In this document: piece by piece, positions 56,580 through 64,000 of the stretch | How positions within the stretch are numbered: the first letter of the stretch is position 1 | Layout: every line of letters starts with the position of its first letter | From: an uncultured Bacteroidia bacterium | Lineage (GTDB): Bacteria; Bacteroidota; Bacteroidia; Bacteroidales; Prolixibacteraceae | Direction of reading: 5' to 3' | DNA length: 64,000 bases | Assembly: GCA_903902325.1 (NCBI GenBank) | Contig: CAIUUO010000050.1 | Location: forward strand, 1 to 64,000 | The notes under the pieces: generated by a model | What the model saw: the letters and a program-made list of their open reading frames with translations, nothing else | Databases searched by the model: none | Told to the model about the DNA's origin: nothing | Translations under genes and position numbers: made by a program

Positions 56580-58169
56580 TCAATCTTCTCCCTTAGGTTT
56601 CCCTTTTTTTCCCTTTTTAGTGCCCGAACCTACCGGGATGGCTGGTTTAAAATTGGCTAATTTGCCGTATTCAACAGAACTCATATGTTCACGTTGCATG
56701 CTTTCCAGAAAGGAACTTTCCAGTTTCTTTTGATCCTGGGCATATTCAGGTTTGTCGATTACGCTGACTTTTTCCAGCGGATCTTTCTCGTAATCATACA
56801 TTTCGCGGGCCATGACATATTTTTTGTTATAGGGGATGTCCGTCCTATAGCCGTCTTTCATCCATTCGGTATAGCGGAAACGGGCAGTGCGAATGGTATA
56901 TCCCATAACCTTAGCCCCTTCGCGTGGGTACTGGCTGAAGGCATAATCACGCAACTGGACTTCCGGATTTTTAATGGCAGGAACCAAACTGATTCCATCA
57001 AGATATTTAGGTGCCGGAATATTCATGAGTTCACAAAGAGTGGGGTATACATCAGTGAATTCACACAATGTAACAGGCCTGATACCTGGTTTTGTCCCAG
57101 GAACACTCATAATCAACAGGGTGTGGGTAGCATTTTCAAAATCGGTGTGCTTGTTCCATAAACCATGATCACCGAGATGCCAGCCGTGATCGCCCCATAA
57201 AACGATGATCGTATTTTCGCGGATTTTGAGACGATCGAGTTCCTTGAGCAACTGCATAATCTGGGCATCAGTATATGACATGGCTGCATAATAACCATGC
57301 AACAGTTCTTTTTGCTTGTCTACAGGCAAATGATCCAGTTCTTTTTCTGAATAACTGTCAAATTGTGGGATGTCAGTATAACTTTTCAGCTCACCCGAAA
57401 CGTGGTAGGCAATATCCGGACTGTTGGCTGCTTTTTTCTGGAAAGGAGCTACCTGAAAATCATTTCTGTTGTAAAGATCCCAGTATTTCTTCGGTGAGAC
57501 AAATGGAAGATGGGGTTTGAGAAAACCAACTGCCAGGAAGAAGGGCTTGTCCACTTTGCTTAATTTCTCGAGTGATTTGATTGCCATTTTTGTCAAAGCT
57601 CCATCCGCATACGTTTCATCCGGTACATCAGCACATTCAGTGGCTTTCCCTTTTCCTCTTGCGTTGATCGAATTTGGCAAGACATAAGTCGGACATTTTG
57701 CATCCTCGTAGGGAACGCTCCAGGAAGGTGCATCATGACCGGGACCGGCACTCCCCATGTGGTAGATTTTACCCATGGCTGCTGTTTCATAACCCATTGA
57801 TTTGAAATACTGTGGCATAGAAATGGCATTAGGGTTCACCTGCCTGAAGTCGGTGATCAAATCCCAGACCCTGGTTCTGTCGGGGCGCATTCCTGTCATG
57901 ATACTCGCTCTGGTGGCGGCACAGATTGCCTGCTGGCAATAGCTTCTCTCAAAAACTATTCCCTCATTGGCCAGACGATCCATTCCCGGGGTTTTTGCAA
58001 GTCGATCACCGTAGGCTCCGGTATTTGGCTTTAGGTCATCCACCGCAATAAAAAGAATGTTGGGTCTTGTATTCTTGGCCTTGGGACTTTCTGCAAAAGA
58101 ATGCAGGGAAGTAAGTCCAAGTATGGCCATTGAAAGCGCTGTCTTCGGAATCCTGTACTTTGTCGTCAT
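56580..58169 (-). CDS. S1-type sulfatase with variant CxAxR active-site motif
   Basis: Start trimmed to MTTKYRIPKTALSMAILGLTSLHSFA; RPNILFIAVDDLKPNTGAYGD; AICAATRASIMTG. Confidence 0.88.
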   Translation of the reverse strand: MTTKYRIPKTALSMAILGLTSLHSFAESPKAKNTRPNILFIAVDDLKPNTGAYGDRLAKTPGMDRLANEGIVFERSYCQQAICAATRASIMTGMRPDRTRVWDLITDFRQVNPNAISMPQYFKSMGYETAAMGKIYHMGSAGPGHDAPSWSVPYEDAKCPTYVLPNSINARGKGKATECADVPDETYADGALTKMAIKSLEKLSKVDKPFFLAVGFLKPHLPFVSPKKYWDLYNRNDFQVAPFQKKAANSPDIAYHVSGELKSYTDIPQFDSYSEKELDHLPVDKQKELLHGYYAAMSYTDAQIMQLLKELDRLKIRENTIIVLWGDHGWHLGDHGLWNKHTDFENATHTLLIMSVPGTKPGIRPVTLCEFTDVYPTLCELMNIPAPKYLDGISLVPAIKNPEVQLRDYAFSQYPREGAKVMGYTIRTARFRYTEWMKDGYRTDIPYNKKYVMAREMYDYEKDPLEKVSVIDKPEYAQDQKKLESSFLESMQREHMSSVEYGKLANFKPAIPVGSGTKKGKKGKPKGED

Positions 58170-58248
58170 TGAAAATAAAGTTTTGATATGATTTGTAATG
58201 GTTGAATGTGCCACGGCGGGAGTAAGTCCGACCATGGCACCTATTTTA

Positions 58249-58869
58249 CTACTTGATGATTGCAGCCTTGAAGGCATTGGTAGCATCGCTCAGTTTTGTG
58301 ATTGCCTCTGAAACCTGACGGTCTATAGTCGTAGTTGCGGCATCCCTGGTTGTCACAGCAGCAGCAATTGCTGTAACGTAGGAGGTTTTGGCAACTGCCG
58401 GTACTGTTCCCGTGGTTGTTCCGGCCGGAGTACTTGAATTCAGTACATTGGCTGCAACAATAGCATCGTTGAGCGGACGTTTGTCACACATATTAATACC
58501 GGTCCAGAATACTTTTCCAGGAGTGCCAAGGGTCATGTTTCCTGCAATGAGTTGAGGAATAGTGACGGTTGGTGAAACTATCAATGCTGAATCAGCTTTT
58601 AATGCTGCCAAATAGGCTACTTTGACTGCAGGCAGGGCTGTTGCCGCAACTGCATTCAAAGAGACTGAATAGTTGTTTTTGTCGTATCCGACCATGCAGG
58701 TTCTGACAATGGGTAATTCTGAATTGACAAAAGGACCCATTTGGGCAACATACTCTGGAAGTGTTTTGGGGGTCACCTCAATAGTTCCTTCCTTGGCACA
58801 GGAGCTGAGTCCAGCCGCAAAAACAAGCAACAGAAGAAATAGTTGTAAAATTTTTCCTATGAATTTCAT
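58249..58869 (-). CDS. lipoprotein of unknown function immediately after susD (candidate surface glycan-binding protein position)
   Basis: Lipobox FAAGLSSC; position after SusD-like gene. Confidence 0.6.
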   Translation of the reverse strand: MKFIGKILQLFLLLLVFAAGLSSCAKEGTIEVTPKTLPEYVAQMGPFVNSELPIVRTCMVGYDKNNYSVSLNAVAATALPAVKVAYLAALKADSALIVSPTVTIPQLIAGNMTLGTPGKVFWTGINMCDKRPLNDAIVAANVLNSSTPAGTTTGTVPAVAKTSYVTAIAAAVTTRDAATTTIDRQVSEAITKLSDATNAFKAAIIK

Positions 58870-58886
58870 ATATCAGTTTTTAGAAA

Positions 58887-60467
58887 TTAATAATCAGCAT
58901 TTTGTTTAATTTTCAACTTGTCATTGGCGTCTATTTCTTGTTGAGGAATTGGCAGCAACAAACGACCGGTTGTGAAATAATTCTGTGTAGGAGGTACAAT
59001 CGGGTTGTACAGAGAATACAAGACAGCCCAGTCGGTGACAAATACGCTTGTTTTCAAAATGGTAATCGCTTTTTCAGGATCGCCATAGGAGGTATTCATG
59101 CGCAATAGATCGAACCATCTATGGTCTTCAAAAGCGAATTCGAGTCGTCTTTCCTTGTACACGGCATCCAAAGCAACTGTTGGTGAGGTAAACGCGACAA
59201 CCGGTGCAACTCCTGCCCTTACCCTGATTTTATTTACATCGTTGTGGGCAATGGCAAAATTGCCGTCCTGTGCCAATATTTCAGCATGCATTAATACGAT
59301 ATCGGCATAACGGAGTACAATCCAGTCATTTTCGGATTGATTCGCCTGTGTCATATTGGGATCAATGTATTTGGACGGGTAGTAAATAGTGGTCGTTTTA
59401 TTTTTGACATAGACTCTAAAGCATGAACTGGTGCGGGTGTCAAGAGGATTAGAGTTGAAAAGATTCACCAATTCAGGCGTGGGATTGAAGTGCCCTCCAG
59501 GTGTTCCGACTTTCAGAAATAAATTGGCCGTACCATCGGGAGCAAACAGTGTCCAGAACGGAGATCCTATTCCTGTTGTTCCGCCTAAGTAACGAACTGC
59601 AAAAATAATTTCTTTGTTCATTTCATTGGAAACATCAAATATACTGGCATAAGGGCTGAGTACGGTGCCAGCTACAGAAATCCCTGTGGTCAGCAGGTTG
59701 TACTGATTCGAATTGATGATCTCTTCCAGCAGCCCTTTTGCCAGGGCTAAATTTGCAGTTCCTCCAAGTGTCATGTATGCTTTCGCCAGGAGACCTTTTG
59801 CAGCCCATTTGGTTACTCTGCCCAGATCACTTGCTGAAGAATAGGAGGATGGCAACTGTGCAGCAGCTTTCGTTAAATCCGGAATAATGATGTCTCTGTA
59901 AATTTCGGCAACGGGCACCCGATCATAGGTTTTTGCCTCATCCAGGCTAACTACTTTGGTTATTTTAAACATATCTCCCCAAAGGCTGACCAGTGTAAAA
60001 TAGTGGTATCCTCGCATCAACAACAATTCGCCTTCGTATTGGGCGCGTTGTGATTCAGTTGTTACATAGGGTTGGCCCGGGGCAACTGATGGAAGGATCG
60101 AATTGACATTCATGATGTTCTGGAAGTATTTATACCATTGGGTGTATAAAAGTGGCTGGCTTGTCGGAGTCCTGAAAAATTTAATATCCGTGAGATCCAC
60201 ACGTGGCTGAGATCCGGTACCTATGCTGTTTACACAACCATTATCACTCCTGTTCTCCGTAAACCTCCATTCGTCCATCATGATGTTCGCCATTCCGGCA
60301 TAACAGCCGATAATTCCTTCGTTAATGGTCATCTGACTATTGTAGAAACCATCCTGAATCAACTTCGATTCAGGTTGGTCTGTGATCATATCCTTACAGG
60401 CAGAGAATAATATCATCACAGATATTGAGAGGATGATTCCAATTTTATTTTTCATTTTCATTTTCAT
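58887..60467 (-). CDS. susD: SusD/RagB family nutrient-binding outer membrane lipoprotein
   Basis: GIILSISVMILFSACKDMITDQPESKLI; NEGIIGCYAGM, ELLLMRGYHYFTLVSLWGD, ERRLEFAFEDHRWFDLLR; start ambiguous among repeated ATGAAA codons. Confidence 0.93.
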   Translation of the reverse strand: MKMKMKNKIGIILSISVMILFSACKDMITDQPESKLIQDGFYNSQMTINEGIIGCYAGMANIMMDEWRFTENRSDNGCVNSIGTGSQPRVDLTDIKFFRTPTSQPLLYTQWYKYFQNIMNVNSILPSVAPGQPYVTTESQRAQYEGELLLMRGYHYFTLVSLWGDMFKITKVVSLDEAKTYDRVPVAEIYRDIIIPDLTKAAAQLPSSYSSASDLGRVTKWAAKGLLAKAYMTLGGTANLALAKGLLEEIINSNQYNLLTTGISVAGTVLSPYASIFDVSNEMNKEIIFAVRYLGGTTGIGSPFWTLFAPDGTANLFLKVGTPGGHFNPTPELVNLFNSNPLDTRTSSCFRVYVKNKTTTIYYPSKYIDPNMTQANQSENDWIVLRYADIVLMHAEILAQDGNFAIAHNDVNKIRVRAGVAPVVAFTSPTVALDAVYKERRLEFAFEDHRWFDLLRMNTSYGDPEKAITILKTSVFVTDWAVLYSLYNPIVPPTQNYFTTGRLLLPIPQQEIDANDKLKIKQNADY

Positions 60468-60473
60468 TTTCAA

Positions 60474-63400
60474 TTAAAAGTTCACATCAATTCCGAGCGT
60501 AAATGCCTTTGTAAGCGGATATGTACCGCGCTGATAACCGGCGACCAGAGGGAAAGCTTTGGAGTAAGGACCCGTAGTGAACCGTGCCTCAGGATTTACT
60601 CCCTTGTAATCTGAACCCATGATATAGAATAGATTGGTTGCTGTACAATAGGCTCTTATGCTGCTTAATTTTAGACTTTTTGCTATTCTGACAGGAACCT
60701 GATAACCCAGCGTGAAATCGCGGAAAGCGATGTAGGAAGCATCCTGCATGACGTAGTCTGTCAACTCAAGGTCACCACCGGATGTAGTCTTATCAAAAGT
60801 TGTCTTTCCGTCTCCAGGGAAGGAAGGGCTTACCCAGCGGTTGGCAACATAAGCTGCCACGGTGCGCAATGTTTCATTGTAATTCATGTTGCCATCGATG
60901 ATTTTGCCTCCCTGAACTCCTTGAATCAGGAAACTGAAATCAAAACCCTTGTAAGAAAATGTATTGGTCATTCCCCAGGTGAAATCCGGGAAAGGTGTTC
61001 CCAGAACGACACGGTCGTCAGGATTGATTGCATTGTCACCATTCGTATTGACGACCTTTAAACCACCAGCAAGGGGAGGAAACTTGGTGTAAACGAATGG
61101 TTTTCCACTCGGATCGGTTACTGCCTTTGCTGCAGCTACTTCATCGAATGTTTTCCAGACTCCGTCGCTTTTATAACCAAAATATTGGATTGCAGGCTGG
61201 CCAACTATGGCTCTGTAAACCTCACTTCTTTCTCCGAAGTTATCCTGATAGGTTTTGTCGCCGTAACTTAACAGGGTGTTTTTATTGGTAGAGAAATTAG
61301 CGGTTGTTTTCCAGGTAAATCCGCCTGAATTGATGTTGGTTGTGCTCAACTCGATTTCAATACCCTTGTTGTTTACCTTGCCGATGTTGTTCCAGAATGT
61401 CTGATGCCCTGTTATGTACATTGCAGGCTGCTGAAGAAGCAACTGAATGGTATTTGCGGTATAATACTCCACTGTCAGGTTGATCCTGCTCTTGAACAAA
61501 CCCAGATCAATACCGAAATTGCCTTCCTGAGTCTGTTCCCAGGTAATGTTGGGATTTCCAATGAATGCATCTGATGCAGCCATACCGGGTACCAATGATC
61601 CGTTTCCTGAACCTGTCACATAATTGGAGGTATTAAGACCATTCAGGTAGGAATATTGCGGAATATTGTTGTTGCCTGTTAATCCGTAGCTTGCACGTAA
61701 TTTTAGGTTGGAAAGCCAGTCATATTTTTTGAGGAATTTTTCCTCGGAAGCGCGCCAGCCCAATGAGGCCGCCGGGAAGGTGCCCCATTTGTTGCCTTCC
61801 GCGAATTTTGAACTACCGTCAGCGCGTAAACTCGCTGAAAGAAGATATTTTCCTTTGAAAGCATAGGTTAAACGACCAATGTAGGACATCAGGGCTTCTG
61901 AGTAATAGAAGGATGTAGTTCCACTGGCAGCAGGGCTATCCAGAATCAATGCCGAAGCCAGGTTGAACGACAACATATCATCATTGGGGAAATTGGTTCC
62001 TACCATTTGATTGAATTTATTGTTAGTCTTCTGGTAGGTAAAACCCAATACTCCGGCGAATTCGTGATCGCCAATCTTTTTGTTGTAGTTCAGCATGTTT
62101 TCAGTCAACATCTCTGTATGGAAAGTCAGTTGTCTCGTAAGCGTGTTCGGATTTCCAGATTTTTGTGCAGAAGTTTTTTGCTCCATGTTGTATTCCTTGT
62201 AATCGGCGAAGGCGCCACCTGTGGTCTTGAACTGCAGTCCGGGCAAAATATTGATCGTAACATATGCGTTGCTCTGCAACTTGTAATCGTCAGTCTGAAT
62301 GTGGGTCCGCTCATTAATTGAAGTGGGATTCTGGGCTGAGGAGCCAGAGAGGCTGGCACTTGGAATATCCCATGTAGTTCCGTCCAATCCAATGCCTGAA
62401 ATGTTAACGGCGCTGAAATCACCCGCCATGGCATAATCACCTTCAATTTTTCCGGTCAGAGCCGCAGTGGCAGCATTGTGCCGTACAGGTAACCAGGAGG
62501 AACTGCGTGAAACTTCGGAGATACCAACAGCAGGAACTGTTTGCTTGCTATAGGTAGGGGACAGGTTAAACCCGACAGTCACCATTTTGGACAAATTGAT
62601 ATCTACTTTTGCAAGGAAATTGAACTTGTCAAAATTGTTGAATTTGGCAATTCCCTGATCCTTGTAATAGTTTCCTGAAATAAAGTATTTGATGTCCTTG
62701 TTTCCGCCCGTAGCGCTGAGCTGGTAATTCTGGACTGAACCCTGGTCCCTCATAACCTCCTTGACCCAATCGGTAGGCTGATCAATGTAATAGTGTGTCA
62801 ACAGCCACGCTGCCTTGTCAGCATCAGTTGACAAGTTGAACTTCATGGTAGCCGTTGTGCCGTCCACTTTTGGATCCTGCATACGCATGGCTGCTTCATC
62901 GTACTGAAGCTGAACATACTGGTCATTGTTCAGAATCGTAGGAAGTTTCAATGCTGTTTTTGGACCGGCATACATCTTAAAGTTGTATTTTGGTTTGTTG
63001 CTGTTGCCGCTTTTGGTCGTTACCAGGATTACGCCACCGGAGGCACGTGAACCGTACATGGCCGCTGATGCGGCATCTTTGAGGACTTCGATGGATTCGA
63101 CGTTTCCCATACTAACTGAAGACAAACCATCAGGGATCGGGAATCCGTCAACCACAACCAATGGTTGGACTGCGGCACTGATGGAACCAAAACCACGTAC
63201 CCGGATTTCGGCGGATTGTCCTGCCATTGGATCAGTTTGCTGAACCGTTACACCAGCCATTTTTCCCTGCAGTGCCTGACTGACGTCTGAAATGGGAATC
63301 TCATCCAGACCTTCGGTCTTTAATGAGGCAACAGATCCTGTGAGATGCGATTTTTTTTGAGTGCCATAACCAACGACAACTACCTCGTCAATACCTACAT

Positions 63401-63716
63401 TGCTTTCCTTCATTGAGATATCGAAATTGGTTTTTCCGGCAACTGGCACTTCCTGAGTTTCCATTCCAAGGAATGAAAATACCAGTGATTTTGTACTGGC
63501 AGGAATTCTAAGCGTAAAATTGCCTTCCAAATCAGTCGTTACTCCGTTTGTGGTGCCTTTAGCGATCACAGATACTCCGGGTAAAGGTGACTTATCGGCG
63601 ACTGCAACAACTTTCCCGCGTATTGATTTATCCTGGGCTTTTACATTGAATGCAAGCAGAACGATAACCAATACTAGGAATGGCATGAACTGCCTCTTAA
63701 AATGAGGGTACTTCAT
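60474..63716 (-). CDS. susC: SusC/RagA family TonB-linked outer membrane protein
   Basis: SIRGKVVAVADKSPLPGVSVIAKGTTNGVTTDLEGNFTL; VGIDEVVVVGYGTQKKSHLTGSV; VQPLVVVDGFPIPDG; SIEVLKDAASAAMYGSRASGGVILVTTKSG. Confidence 0.96.
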   Translation of the reverse strand: MKYPHFKRQFMPFLVLVIVLLAFNVKAQDKSIRGKVVAVADKSPLPGVSVIAKGTTNGVTTDLEGNFTLRIPASTKSLVFSFLGMETQEVPVAGKTNFDISMKESNVGIDEVVVVGYGTQKKSHLTGSVASLKTEGLDEIPISDVSQALQGKMAGVTVQQTDPMAGQSAEIRVRGFGSISAAVQPLVVVDGFPIPDGLSSVSMGNVESIEVLKDAASAAMYGSRASGGVILVTTKSGNSNKPKYNFKMYAGPKTALKLPTILNNDQYVQLQYDEAAMRMQDPKVDGTTATMKFNLSTDADKAAWLLTHYYIDQPTDWVKEVMRDQGSVQNYQLSATGGNKDIKYFISGNYYKDQGIAKFNNFDKFNFLAKVDINLSKMVTVGFNLSPTYSKQTVPAVGISEVSRSSSWLPVRHNAATAALTGKIEGDYAMAGDFSAVNISGIGLDGTTWDIPSASLSGSSAQNPTSINERTHIQTDDYKLQSNAYVTINILPGLQFKTTGGAFADYKEYNMEQKTSAQKSGNPNTLTRQLTFHTEMLTENMLNYNKKIGDHEFAGVLGFTYQKTNNKFNQMVGTNFPNDDMLSFNLASALILDSPAASGTTSFYYSEALMSYIGRLTYAFKGKYLLSASLRADGSSKFAEGNKWGTFPAASLGWRASEEKFLKKYDWLSNLKLRASYGLTGNNNIPQYSYLNGLNTSNYVTGSGNGSLVPGMAASDAFIGNPNITWEQTQEGNFGIDLGLFKSRINLTVEYYTANTIQLLLQQPAMYITGHQTFWNNIGKVNNKGIEIELSTTNINSGGFTWKTTANFSTNKNTLLSYGDKTYQDNFGERSEVYRAIVGQPAIQYFGYKSDGVWKTFDEVAAAKAVTDPSGKPFVYTKFPPLAGGLKVVNTNGDNAINPDDRVVLGTPFPDFTWGMTNTFSYKGFDFSFLIQGVQGGKIIDGNMNYNETLRTVAAYVANRWVSPSFPGDGKTTFDKTTSGGDLELTDYVMQDASYIAFRDFTLGYQVPVRIAKSLKLSSIRAYCTATNLFYIMGSDYKGVNPEARFTTGPYSKAFPLVAGYQRGTYPLTKAFTLGIDVNF

Positions 63717-63780
63717 AAGTTGTATTTAATTAGTTTAGGAACGAAAATTACTCCACAGTGAACTGATTTTCTATCAATTT

Positions 63781-63816
63781 TGGTTCAATATTTTGAACCA
63801 TCGTTTCAAATTTGAA
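63781..63816. promoter_or_regulatory. two adjacent TTCAA/TTGAA palindromes between susC and a divergent truncated ORF
   Basis: tggttcaa-tatt-ttgaacca (63781-63800) and ttcaaatttgaa (63805-63816). Confidence 0.5.
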
Positions 63817-63943
63817 CAAACCGTTCACCAATGATGAAAAAATGACAGTTGTATTTGAAAGGAGATATAAAATAATTTCCTTGAACTTGTTTTTCTGTGT
63901 CAGACTGCAATTTTTAGTATTTTTGATCAACTATTAAATCTCG

Positions 63944-64000
63944 ATGATATTTCTACGTTTTTTTATCCGTGGCCAGTTTTTAATTCTTCTTATGTTGCTG
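63944..64000 (+). CDS. truncated start of a divergent gene with hydrophobic N-terminus (possible PUL regulator)
   Basis: ATG at 63944 reads MIFLRFFIRGQFLILLMLL open to window edge; divergent from susC. Confidence 0.35.
   Translation, partial: MIFLRFFIRGQFLILLMLL

Noticed and set aside
58169-58286. N-terminal extension of the sulfatase ORF overlapping the lipoprotein gene
   Set aside because: Signal peptide begins at MTTKYRIPKTALSMAILG; the upstream 39 residues are antigenic noise overlapping the neighbouring gene's end.
60455-60473. Hexamer repeat ATGAAA at the susD start as a phase-variation switch
   Set aside because: Unit length is 6 nt, so gain or loss keeps frame; it gives redundant in-frame start codons but no ON/OFF switch.
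1-64000. tRNA, rRNA or prophage
   Set aside because: No tRNA/rRNA-like stretches and no phage structural or integrase genes recognised; the single KilA-N gene is not sufficient.

Overview
Bacteroidota-type chromosomal window. Nearly all real genes lie on the minus strand. From about 3.4 kb to the right edge it is dominated by a large polysaccharide-utilisation region: a SusC/SusD pair, a second (Caulobacter-type) TonB receptor without a SusD partner, four S1-type sulfatases, two heparinase II/III-type proteins, two PL38/alginate-lyase-like proteins (one fused to a beta-propeller), a BNR-type protein, GH78, GH31, GH2 and agarase-like proteins, a CE15-like esterase, cupin-esterase and T9SS beta-helix proteins. 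Uronate catabolism and transport genes (IolB/KduI-like, SDR, ACS-type MFS) and four Tat-signal oxidoreductase/epimerase/enolase-type proteins are interleaved. The target is probably a sulfated, uronate- and rhamnose-containing glycan, but it cannot be fixed from sequence alone. The first 3.1 kb is an AT-rich patch of small hypotheticals. One complete IS982-like element (32866-33920, 22-bp TIRs, 8-bp TSD) is present. The least explained structure is in the intergenic DNA of about 3.9-36.3 kb. Most spacers there carry (i) tandem arrays with 7-bp period built from many unrelated sequences (RTGARAA, ATTACAA, GCTAATA, GGTTACA, CCTTTAT, AATTGTC, TAATTTG, CTGTTAG), or (ii) 8-9-bp-period ACAAAGGC/ACGAAGAC repeats, often as inverted pairs. 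One inverted pair brackets a GxxExxY (PD-(D/E)XK-like) gene, and one nested set of heptad arrays brackets the iolB-like gene. These repeats are nearly absent from 37-64 kb. All family calls come from reading the translations; no database search was run.
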